Source: Toxoplasma gondii ME49 (lineage: Eukaryota; Apicomplexa; Conoidasida; Eucoccidiorida; Sarcocystidae). Taken from it: a stretch of DNA of 64,000 nucleotides. Below the pieces are notes generated by a model, which was not told the origin of the DNA, did not search any database, and was given only the letters and a program-made list of their open reading frames with translations. Of the stretch, positions 1-11,100 are shown in pieces. Position numbers and translations under genes: made by a program. The stretch is from contig NC_031469.1 in the NCBI RefSeq assembly GCF_000006565.2, positions 558,001 to 622,000 of the forward strand, given 5' to 3'. Each line of letters begins with the position of its first letter. Position 1 is the stretch's first letter.

Positions 1-310
1 TTATCCCCGGAGCCACGTTTATTCTTGGCATCACTTTCATCTTTATCGTCATCATCGTCGTCTTTATCCCCGGACTCTTCTTTACCCTTAGAGTTGTCTT
101 TATCTTTGTCATCATTGTCATCGTCGTCTTTATCCCCGGGGCCACGTTTATTCTTGGCATCACTTTCATCTTTATCGTCATCATCGTCGTCTTTATCCCC
201 GGAGTCTTCTTTACCCTTAGAGTTGTCTTTATCTTTGTCATCATTGTCATCATCGTCTTTATCCTCGGGGCCGGGTTTATTCTTGGAATTGTCTTCATCT
301 TTGTCGTAAT
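1..310 (-). repeat. 129-bp tandem repeat encoding an acidic 43-residue unit
   Basis: The same phrase (tatccccggagccacg and near variants) recurs at about 2, 131 and 260, giving a 129-bp period and about 2.4 visible copies. The array continues beyond the left edge. On the minus strand each unit encodes Asp runs broken by Lys and Asn, with a DAKNKRG segment. The period is a multiple of three, so the reading frame is kept. Confidence 0.9.
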
Positions 311-3300
311 CATCGTCCTTATCCTTGGAATCGTCCTTCTCTCGCTCGTCGTCGTCATCATCATTTTCATCGTCATCTCTTGCTGCACCCCTTCTCGGGG
401 CTTGCTTCCCTTCCTTTGTCTCATCCTCGTCAAAGTTCCTGTCCTCTAGGGGCCTCCCGCGCACACTAGGTAACTCTTCATCCCTCTCCGCTCCCTGTGG
501 CCGAGACGCTTGAGGCAGGGCTGCAGGGGCAGCTGCCCCTTGCGAGGGAGCTGTCTCCCACGCAGGACTCGCCATTGGCGCCGGAGTTTGCACGGGCGGA
601 GCCACTGGACTTGCCTGGGGCGACACCGGCGAGAGTTGAGCTGGAGGTGGTAGAGATGGTGAAGGCAAGACTGGTGATGGCGGAGGAGGAGAGGTTAGAG
701 AAGGAGAGGGGAAGGATGGGAACTGCATCGGTTGAGGTTGGCTATGGCTCACCGGAGAAGAATCGTGGAAGTGCACAGACTGGTGTTGCTGGTTCAGGTG
801 TCCATGGGACGACCCCTGATGGTGTCCGGACTCCTGGAGCGAGTTCTGGTGCCCGTGATGTGGATGCACAGACTGCTGGTGCTCGCTGTGGTGCTCCTGA
901 GATGACCCGTGGTGCACAGATTCGCGATGCTCCTGAGACGACCCGTGGTGCCCAGATTCGCGATGCTCCTGAGATGAACCGTGGTGCCCAGATTCGCGAT
1001 GCTCCTGAGACGACCCGTGGTGCCCAGATTCGCGATGCTCCTGAGATGAACCGTGGTGTCCAGATTCGCGATGCTCCTGAGATGAACCGTGGTGTCCAGA
1101 TTCGCGATGCTCCTGAGATGAACCGTGGTGTCCAGACTCGCGATGCTCATGAGACGACCCTTGGTTTGTATGCTTGTGTTCATCTGACTTCTGTTCTTGG
1201 GGATGTTTTTGATCGGTTGTCGACTGCTGATCTTTTGCGGCTGACGCCGGCGATCCTGGCAAGCAATGCAGCAAAGCCGAAGCACATATGCAGTTGGGGC
1301 GGTAGTTTGGGAAAAACCCTTTAGCTTTCCCACGAAAACGTAGCGCTATTGCCGATGCACGAACTTCCACGTGTCATAGACATGCTAGATCTGCCACCAC
1401 TCGATTACCTTCAACAAAGAAACAGGGAAAGAACATCTCGAAGCGGGTGCCAAAAAGCTCAAACGGGATACCTCATCGATGCACTTCCACGATTCCGTGC
1501 CCAGAGAAGGCACTTCCACAAATACACATGCATTGACAGCATCGTCACTTCTTTCAAAGTGGCTCTCGGCCTCTACAGGCTTACCCTTGTGAGCGGGACT
1601 GGATCCGTCAGAAGAGCCACTGGGCGAATGACTTTTGATGCTTCTATCTTGACCTGCATGGTCTCCAGTTTCTTTCTTTTCGTAAGCATCTTTGTGTTCT
1701 CCCCCAGGATGCTTGTCTTCTCTGCCCCCATGGCTGTGCATGCCTCCTGTGCCTGCATCGGCCAGGGCTTTCTTAGGCTCATTCCCGTGTCCCGCACGAT
1801 CTGCGGTGCCCCCAACTTCCTGCCCATCACCTTTTGTTGAATGCTCATTGCCCCCGTGACCGCCCTTCCTTCTGCGCCGTCTCCTGGAACGCCGGGGTCT
1901 TTTCCCCTCACCTTCTCCCTTATCCTCACCCTCCCCATGGTCCCCATATCCCCCGACATGGGGCTCTGCGCGACCGTCAACCTGCGTCGCCTTCTCCTCC
2001 TTACCTTTGGCACCATCTGAACTCGTGTGCTGGTGCCTCTTCCTTCTGCGACGACGGCGACCTCTACTACGCTCCTCGCTGGTGGGGGTGCCAGACTCCT
2101 TGTCCTCACCCTCACCATGGCCTCCGTGTCCCCCGACATCGCTTCCTTCGTGCCCCGCAACCTGTTTGTCCTTCTCCGTCTTGCCTTCGGCGTCATCGTG
2201 CGGCTGGTGGTGATGTTTCTTCTTCTTCTTGTGGCGCTTCTTCTTGGATCTCTGATGCTTGTCTTCCCCGCCGGCATGGTGGTCCTCACCCTCACCATGG
2301 CCTCCGTGTCCCCCGACATCGCTTCCTTCGTGCCCCGCAACCTGTTTGTCCTTCTCCGTCTTGCCGTCGGCGTCATCGTGAGGCTGGTGGTGATGTTTCT
2401 TCTTCTTTTTGTGGCGCTTCGTTTTGGATCTCTGATGCTTGTCTTCCCCGCCGGCATGGTGGTCCGCACCCTCACCATGGCCTCCGTGTCCCCCGACATC
2501 GCTTCCTTCGTGCCCCGCAACCTGTTTGTCCTTCTCCGTCTTGCCTTCGGCGTCATCGTGAGGCTGGTGGTGATGTTTCTTCTTCTTTTTGTGGCGCTTC
2601 TTCTTGGATCTCTGATGCTTGTCTTCCCCGCCGGCATGGCGGTCCACACCCTCACCATGGCCTCCGTGTCCCCCGACATCGCTTCCTTCGTGCCCCGCAA
2701 CCTGTTTGTCCTTCTCCGTCTTGCCTTCGGCGTCATCGTGAGGCTGGTGGTGATGTTTCTTCTTCTTTTTGTGGCGCTTCTTCTTGGATCTCTGATGCTT
2801 GTCTTCCCCGCCGGCATGGCGGTCCACACCCTCACCATGGCCTCCGTGTCCCCCGACATCGCTTCCTTCGTGCCCCGCAACCTGTTTGTCCTTCTCCGTC
2901 TTGCCTTCGGCGTCATCGTGAGGCTGGTGGTGATGTTTCTTCTTCTTTTTGTGGCGCTTCTTCTTGGATCTCTGATGCTTGTCTTCCCCGCCGGCATGGT
3001 GGTCCGCACCCTCACCATGGCCTCCGTGTCCCCCGACATCGCTTCCTTCGTGCCCCGCAACCTGTTTGTCCTTCTCCGTCTTGCCTTCGGCGTCATCGTG
3101 AGGCTGGTGGTGATGTTTCTTCTTCTTTTTGTGGCGCTTCTTCTTGGATCTCTGATGCTTGTCTTCCCCGCCGGCATGGTGGTCCGCACCCTCACCATGG
3201 CCTCCGTGTCCCCCGACATCGCTTCCTTCGTGCCCCGCAACCTGTTTGTCCTTCTCCGTCTTGCCTTCGGCGTCATCGTGCTGCTGGTGATGTTGCTTCT

Positions 3301-5111
3301 TGCGGGGCTTCGTTTCGGAAGGTTTGCCGTGTTCGTCGGAATTGTGTGTTTCGCGGGCGTCGCTTTCCTCGGGAATTTTCTTTCTCTCTTCTGTTCGTCC
3401 CTCTGGGCTGGTGCTTCGAGAGGTGTGCGTGTTGCGGCTACTGCGCGCGTCGGGTGTGCGTCCTCTGTTCATGACGTTCTCTTGGTCGCCATGTGTCAGA
3501 TGGGATTCCGGTTTCTCGCTTTTTCGGTGGCGTCCCTCGAGGTCATGTTCCTCCGTTCTATCCTCTTTCGCCTGGGTTCTCTGACGGCGCGTTCTTCCCT
3601 GTTTTCTCTCTGTCACACCTGCACAGAATGCACGTAGCGCATTGGACGGTTGAGTCCGCATGGATGCGTTTCCTGGTGCACACAGACAATGTCCCAAAAG
3701 CGCACCCGTGTCGATCGTCGGTGCCAGAACCGAAACTGAATACACGAAAGGCGCGAGAGACGATTGTTCCGTCCTCCTCGCAAAGACGGTCAAACGTTTT
3801 CGGGCCGCCACTGACCGCCGCCCGGCGCGCCAGTCAGTTCGTGACTTCCCCCCTGAACTATAATGCAGAAATGTAACCAGAATTACCTGTCCCTAAAAGG
3901 ATGATCAATTTATCCATGCACGTGCTTTCATTAGGCGCAGTCAAAGGATGGAATGTCCACGCCACGTTGTATTTCGTCTCACCGGTTTTCCACCCTGACT
4001 CCCGGTGCTGGTGGGACTGGCCAGTGCGCCTGCGGTCGCGTTGCCTTTTTAGGGCTTGACTGGATCAAAGAGAAGAGATGTGTGCCTGTTGTACCTACCG
4101 TTTTTTCTATTCGGAGAGTGCCTTCTACGGGGCTTAGCGCGCCTGCGTTTTCTCTTTCCGCGACCTCTGCGCTTAACGTTTCCCCGGTTCTGGGGGCGAC
4201 GGCGACGACCACCTACGAAATTCAAGCAGCAGTGCGGGGGGTACTTTGAACAAGAAATTAATGCAGTTTTCCAGACCCCAAGCCGACCGCGTGGAGCAAA
4301 ACTTGGGCGGGGTCTCAGTCGATGGAAAGAGTTTGAATATTTGGTTGGAAATGGGTTTACGTTCTCGCCTTGTCATACTTGGAGACTTGAGCAGACAAAC
4401 CACTTTGAAGACATGGTGATACATGAATACAGAACTAAGCAGGCTTCTGGTTCATATAATTTCGTTATTCTTTGATCTGCTTCTGTGCAGTTTCTGGAAG
4501 GCAGGCAAGTGTAGAGTCGCTTCCAAAATGTTGACTACCACACGATGTTGTTGGTCGTCAAAATGCCACACGATAAGGAAGGATCATGATGTAGTTGTGA
4601 TTTCATGAGAGGGCGCAGCAAACAGAAAATCACGATTCCGGATACGCGGCAGCGGACGCTTCCTCACACTACAAAGTTCATTGTCATGTTCAAGATTGAT
4701 GCTTGCCGCAAGCTTTTGGTGGCTCCCACTGACACGACGAACCTATCTGAAAGGAGTATGGAAGTTAGAAATCTCACCAAGTGTCGTCTGGACGAAAGAG
4801 CCAGGAAATTTGGCGTCCAAGAGAGCCAACCCACTCCACGTATGAAGCGTTGTTGACTGTTGTTGTGTCGAAGGGGCCCGTGGTCTTTTTGAAGCGGTCT
4901 GAGCATTCTCGGGAGTGAATGCGCCGCGTATCCCGGCTAGAGGTTGCTGGTTAATTTCGGCCGACTGTGGTGCCTGCATTGCAACCGAGATGTGAAGGTG
5001 CGCTTTCACGACGGCGAGGAAAAGCAGGAAACAAGCTGTACCGGTCAGACGAAGGTAGGCAGACCGCCCCTGTACGGAGGCCGCCTGCCCCGGCGGCTTG
5101 TTCCTCCTCAT
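1..5111 (-). CDS. Putative secreted repeat protein, His/Lys/Asp-rich, 3' partial
   Basis: I read three exons: 5111-4778, 3618-1409 and about 1226 to the window edge. Exon 1 starts at the first in-frame ATG and encodes a basic N-terminus followed by a hydrophobic core (GTACFLLFLAVVKAHLHISVA), which looks like a signal peptide or signal anchor. It ends at a good donor (CTTG|GTGAGA, phase 1) that fits an acceptor (CTGTGCAG|GTGTG) at 3618. Exon 2 carries a 60-residue repeat rich in His, Gly, Lys and Glu and ends at AAG|GTAATC. Exon 3 then has 12-residue ESGHHGSSQEHR repeats, a Pro/Ser-rich linker and 43-residue acidic Lys/Asp repeats that run off the window. This last frame has no stop from about 1377 to 1. 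At least 1,256 residues are visible. I do not recognise the family. Secretion, for example as a dense-granule-type protein, is inference. The exon 2/exon 3 junction is the weakest part of the model: the pyrimidine-rich acceptor near 1255 is out of phase, so I used the in-phase CAG at 1227. Confidence 0.55.
880..1170 (-). repeat. 36-bp tandem repeat encoding ESGHHGSSQEHR
   Basis: The word tcgcgatgct recurs every 36 bp from about 921 to 1147, in seven copies. They alternate mainly between gagacgacc and gagatgaac variants. In the frame that stays open to the window edge, each unit encodes ESGHHGSSQEHR. More degenerate His/Gln-rich units follow between about 780 and 880. Confidence 0.9.
1851..3290 (-). 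repeat. 180-bp tandem array encoding a 60-residue His/Lys-rich unit
   Basis: The segment ctcaccatggcctccg occurs at 2111, 2291, 2471, 2651, 2831, 3011 and 3191, exactly 180 bp apart. These seven copies are almost identical. A diverged copy starts near 1931, at the C-terminal end of the array. Each unit contains GHEGSDVGGHGGHGEG, a HHAGGEDKHQRS segment and a KKKRHKKKKKHHHQ basic run. The near-identity points to recent unequal crossing-over or gene conversion. Other frames on both strands also happen to be open. Confidence 0.95.
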
Positions 5112-8100
5112 TCCGCGTGCATGTGTGACAGGAAACAAACCCCTTTTGAGGGAATCCTGGAAGTTTTGGTCATTTACATACTTCGAGCCGTGGCTGCATG
5201 CGGCGTGGCAGACACGGCTGCCGGCATGTCACAACCTGCCTTGCATTCGCTTCCATGTGCCAGAAATATGGACATAGACAAACTTCAGTACGCATGAGTG
5301 GAATGGGATGTCATCAGTCAAAACTGTTAATACGCAGTTTGCCCATTTTCAAACGGGTCCGCCACCCGGCGCAGATCTTGGCTCGAGCCAGCCCGCGGAT
5401 GTCTTCGGATCCCGGTGGCAAGACAACCAGTGAAGAAACACCACCGAAAATCGAGAGAACGAAAAACACTGCTATGTGGATAACCGAAACGACGAGTGCC
5501 CACCCTCATTTAGTTTCCAATTATCATCATAACGTGGACTTTTGAGCGCGAGGTATCCTACCAGCGGATCACAATTGACTTGGCGCGGACGAGCGAGAAG
5601 TGCAACGTCCCGTGCCAATGCACCCGGCCCCCTCAAAAAGGCGCGAGCGCGTCGTCTCCGGTACGGGCCCTAAAAGTTTGCCATAAGAGACGCTGCAAAG
5701 AAATACGATCTCTTGACGAACTCCCCACGTGTCCACTTCAAATTATGATTGTAATGTGCTTCGTTAACGGGCAGATTTCGGCACTGACAGTAGTAGCATC
5801 GATGCTGGATCTTCGGTCGAAAGTACACCACTCTTTTTACCAAAGGAGTTCTCGATTCCTCCAGTGTAGATAAAGGAAAGCGTGGCGATGACCACGATTG
5901 TCCGGTAGCAGCCAAGCTGGTGGCGCCCTGTGTTGGTTGTTTCTTTGGCGTTTATGCGTCATTTGTTTTCGCAGCCAGATGATTCCTTCCATTTCACACA
6001 GAGTTAGTCTTAGGGCGGTCTTTTCCAGAGGAAGGTGCGCTCCGTCACCGCGTTACCGTGTAGACTGACAAGCCAACAAAAGCACCGTGAGCAAATGTGT
6101 GAGCCATCTCATCCTTCTGATCAAGACACCTCTTCATGATCTTTCCAAGCGTGAGGTGATGCCCCAGCAATCAGCATCATGAGTTACCTCGCCTATGTGC
6201 CACCAGGTTCGTGCTGCCGCCTGGAAACAGCACCAGTAATTCGATGGTGAAGGTCGCTGCTGCAGACGTGTTTAAACAGCGTGAGGTGAAGCTGCTGTAC
6301 ACTGCAGTGAAAATGCTCCTTGAACAACAAAAGCGCATGTGGACCGAATCCAAAGTGTGTTGTCGGCGAGCTGGTTCGTCCGTTACCCAACACCAGCCGC
6401 CTGGCACATTTTACTGTCAAAAAATGGCAAACCCAGGCGGCGAAGAGCTTCGTATGACTTCACGGCTGAAGAGTTGTTGTTCTCTGCTCTCCTTCCTCTT
6501 GCCGAAGCAACGTTATGCACAAGCGAGCTCAACGATATCCCGCTTATTAGGAACATTTCACAATCAAGCTAGCGTACGAATAAGCCCTTTTTATCAGCAT
6601 TGAGACTGCCTGTGCGTTGTGCAGAGGTATCCATGGTCACGCACTTTCTGCTTGATTCTTCGTGGATGCGAAGGAACGAGAATGCGACGAAAGCACGTCC
6701 GTAGAAATAACTATGTTCACTGGTGACTGCGCAACACAAAAGCAATCTGTAGAACTGTTCCATTTGTCTGTTGGTCGGCTGGCTGCTACATTGGAGTTCC
6801 TGTGTCGCTTCCAGAACGGCCCGTAGCCTCTACATCAGCCGTGACTCCCTTCCTAGCGGAGACGCGGGCGTTCTGGGAAACCCAAAGTTCCTCGATAACT
6901 GTCGTTACCACCATGCCGACAGCTTCGTTCACGCATCTCCGTCCACCATGAAATGGACGCTTCTGGCGTGGGGCTTGACTGCATGCACTCATCAAACGTT
7001 CGGGCTGCGACGCATCTCTCTGTTCGCATGTTTTGTTGTCACCGACTCGGCTGTGATAGCTTGCCCAGTCTTCGAAATACACACAGGCAAGCCAATGGAG
7101 CTCATTTCCCATTGTTTGGGTTGTTCGTGAGGAAAAGACCCTTGACACCACGACATCCACACACGCAGTCTCACCCAAATACCTGTCATAAGCTGTGAAA
7201 GCGAGCTATGCTCAGTCGTGTTTTTCGGTAAGGCTACGACAGGGTCAAGGACACCGCTGTCAATGCTGTGGAACGAATGGACGCTCCAGCATTTCAGCTT
7301 CTTCAGCCCTTCTCATCTCTTTTAAAACGACCCCACGTGTACCCAGTGTCCATTTGCGTGAACTGCTTTCGTTTGGACGTCCAGGAATCGAAAAACTTCC
7401 TGAAAGTTCCCAAGAGGTCATATTCTTGGGTTTCTAGGGCAGAGGAAATGGCTCAGGCCATCGCTGCGTCGGCTAGGGCGGCGACTGGCTCACTCGCCGG
7501 GAAAAAGCAGGGTAAAACCGCTGCGGAGGCATTCAAGGCGCCAGATAGTATAAGCTGGGAGGCGCTCACGGAGTTCGTCTTTCCGAGAAATCTGATTCAT
7601 CCCAGGGCCCTCGGGCGTTTGTATATACTCGGATTTTATGGAAACATCGATGAGCACGGCAAAATGAGAGCTGGTGAGCAAGTGGGCGCCCTCTACCCTT
7701 TCGGTGTTTGCCTCCACATTGTAACTAGCTGCGACTACATGTTCCATGCGTCGCCCTCCATTCGAGAGACCCTTAAGCTATTTATAGAAACCTGACTTGA
7801 ACGCCAATCGAAAGTTCAGAAAGGGTGTGAGGTTACTCCTGCGACGACCAGGCGGGAACGGCGCATCTATTTCGAAACAATTTGATACGATCGAATGTTT
7901 GCTCCCACAGTCTATGCGAAGAAACCATCACCCGTTCCAGGCGGAAAGACATGCCATGGTGCTTGGCGTAGAAGTGTAAAAACGCGGATCAGCGAATGCT
8001 GTGGGATGAACATTGCGCAGGCCATTTTGGAAGGCACTCAGTCACGAATGCTGAGATTCGGGTCATGATGACGGACATTTACAAAGTGAGAGTCCTCTCT

Positions 8101-11100
8101 GTTCACATTCATACGCCTTCTCGCTGCGACTGTTATCTAGCATAGAGAGATTCGAAGATACTGTCCCGGCAGCCTCCCCCCTAGCCCTTCGCAAACTCAG
8201 TCACAAATGACACAGCAGTTTACCCACATACAGGGATACACATGTGCATAGCAAAAGCCGCCCGCTAGACTTTCAGTTCACTGCCTTTCGCTACTTTCCA
8301 AACACTGCATCACTTACTGCTCGGTATATCGAGGAGCTCCGATGCCTGACCTGGGAAAACCGAAACACCCACGATCTTCATTTTCGTCTGCAGTCGCGCC
8401 TCTTCGTGTTGTCTTTGGCCCATTTTCTCTTCATTCAAAACAGAAAGCTCTCAAACAGATGTTCGAGGTAAGATGCTCACCAACAGCATGCCTTCCTTTT
8501 CAGGGGTGGCGTTATCTGCCCCTCTTCTTGAACTCAAATTTGCTGAGGAACAAGTTAGTTTCTCATATTTGTCAAGTCCTCTCGTACGCACACGCTGCCC
8601 AAGCTGCACTGGATGGCGCTTTCTGAAAAACGAACTTTTCTTTGGGGTCGCAGTGGAAGCCGATCGCAGCATTTAGGGCACCTTGTACGCAATGTCGGAA
8701 AGACCACTCCGTTTTAGATTCCTCGCTACGATAGACTCTGGGTTTACAAGTCAGTGAAAAAGACCTCCATCATTTGTCTGCAGGACAACTTTACGTGTTT
8801 GATCAGCACCAGCGTCGTCTATGGACTCGAAAGCAGCTGAATATAGCTATTTTTAATTTGTCTAGCAACGTTACGTACCTACGCAAAGTGGCGCAACGGC
8901 CTTCCTTCCATGACAAATGCATGTATTTCTGCTGTTGCATGCCAAATGGTACTCTGTACTCAAACTTTCACATCCAGGTCAATAACTCGTGGCTGCAGCG
9001 TAGTCCAATTTGGCACCAGGCTCTGTAAAATCACGCTCATAGTCTTGCTGTTTCCACTTTGTAAAATGTGATGCAGAGAACCAGCGATGGTTCCATGCAC
9101 ACAGAGGATCTCCAGGCAAGGGTCGAGAAGGACACCTTTACAGGTTAGAGCACTATAAAGCTTTCGCAGTTTTCCCGTACCAAGACTCTGAAGAGTACGT
9201 CTGGTCATAACCCCGGAGCAGCACTGTAGCTTCTCACAGTTACAGGCTTCATGAGGGATTCTTCGTTCTTCACCTTTGACGCTTCTGCCGTATCACCGAC
9301 GTACCGTTGCCAGTCTTTCTCTGCAGCTTTCTGCCGTGCAGTAGGCAGACCATCTCACCATCTTGCTCGGTATACATATATATACATACATAACGTGTGA
9401 CAACCACAATGACAGGTCATGTGTTAGGTCTCGTGTTCTTCACTCACAATCCTACACCTTCAGAAACTACGCTAAGGAAGCTGTTGGAGAGTGCTCCTCA
9501 GGATGCGAACGGCAGAATGAAATTTGCCGATATTCAGCAGTAAGTGAATCGCTTACTATCGATACTGCAAACAAGAGCAACCAATATCCCTGCCTCTAAT
9601 GCCGCTGTTTACTTCGAGTAGACGATATCTCCCTTTTTCTCTTGATAGAACTCTACAAAGAAGTCAATATGTTGGCAGAGAGTTTGGGTGGGTCGAGGTT
9701 GACTGTGACGGCAACTTCACTGTTACGTTACCGTTCAGTAATTAGCCAGTTGTAGTTTTAATAGCGATTAGGATTCATGGTGTTACCCTTTCTTTGTCAC
9801 AGTTCATTAGTCATGGAAATTATAAGATACATGCGTCCGTGATGTTTGTTGGGATGCAGACTGATTTTGAAAGACTTCGATAAACGTGTTCGACGCCACG
9901 TTCGCCAAATACGGTATGGAAGCTGCGGTGCGTCTATCCCAGCATCCTGACGGCAGAGCAGCATTGCTAGGGAGGCATGGAAGCCACCTTCTGCCATTCC
10001 AGTCTTGCCTTCACTAATGACCTACTGTATTTTGATGAGACTCATGCTTTACCCTGTCACGGCAGGACTTTCTTCCACCTCTATTTGAGTCCTTAAAGAC
10101 TGTTCCAAATTGAAATTGAGCTGCATTGCGTTTCAACTTTGCGCTGGAAAAGCACCACTGGGTTTTGTACTGGTAAGTCTCGCTACGGCATACTTCGTTC
10201 TTGTCCTTGTGTGCTTTGCAGTAGGAGACAATGGCCGATCCTCCCGAAGACAGCCACGGGTAATGTACAATTCTAAGGCGGCAGAAATCCTGTAAGGACA
10301 TAAAACAAGCGGTTGCAAAATCGACTAGCATTCCAAAGGGTCGATGCATATATGTGGCTCGCTGGTTATCGCGATCGTGTCCAAGTATTCAGTGGTTGCT
10401 TTTTCTAGATCTCACCCGGATTCGGGGCTGTTCATTCATCCAAGCACAAAACACATTTGCATAAATACATCCTGTGAGCACACTGCGCTTTCGATGCTTC
10501 TTGAGTAGTATTTAACCCGGCAATGCATCGATGCGTTCTACCTTTCGCGAGAGCCGATGTTCAGCTGTATTTCGTAAGACACATAATCAAATGCGCTACC
10601 GAATTTCGAATGCTCTGAATGCAGAGAGCAACTGTTCAACAAACGCAAATTTACAGCGACGGAAGAATTCACTGCCAGGGAACGCCGACAAAACCGCACG
10701 ATGTGTAAGGGCTCTTAAGAAGTAAATAAAGATTGACAATCGGCAGTAAACAAACACTGTCAGATGTCTCAATGTGCTGCTTTCCGTTCGTGACTCGAAC
10801 ACCCTTTGCAGTACGGCTTCTCCAGCACTTGGGCTCAAAATATTTTTTCATCTAGTGGAGTTGCAGAGTGCCATTTCACAAGGTCTCTTTGAAACGGACG
10901 CCCTGTGTGAGCAGAACAAATACCCCGTGGTATTCAGCAGAGTACCCTGGTCAGATGCAAAATACCTCTCTGTGACGTTTTGACCAGTAGTCGCAACACA
11001 CAAGAAACAGCCTGGGTGTTGTGTGCTGCCTTCTTCCAGGTCTCGTGACAGACTCCATCTCCCACGAAGACGCTCAGTTTGCCGCTATTAATGGCATGCT

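Noticed and set aside
880..1170. CRISPR-like array
   Set aside because: The 36-bp units are directly adjacent with no spacers, and the context is a eukaryotic coding tandem repeat.
497..1324. Plus-strand frame with RDAPETTRGAQI repeats
   Set aside because: It is antisense to the His-rich frame that continues to the window edge, and it is driven by the 36-bp repeat.
1834..3637. Long plus-strand open frames (over 530 codons) across the 180-bp repeats
   Set aside because: They exist only because a stop-free repeat unit has a period divisible by three; their translations are Leu/Val or Arg/Pro repeats with no start context, opposite a better-supported gene.
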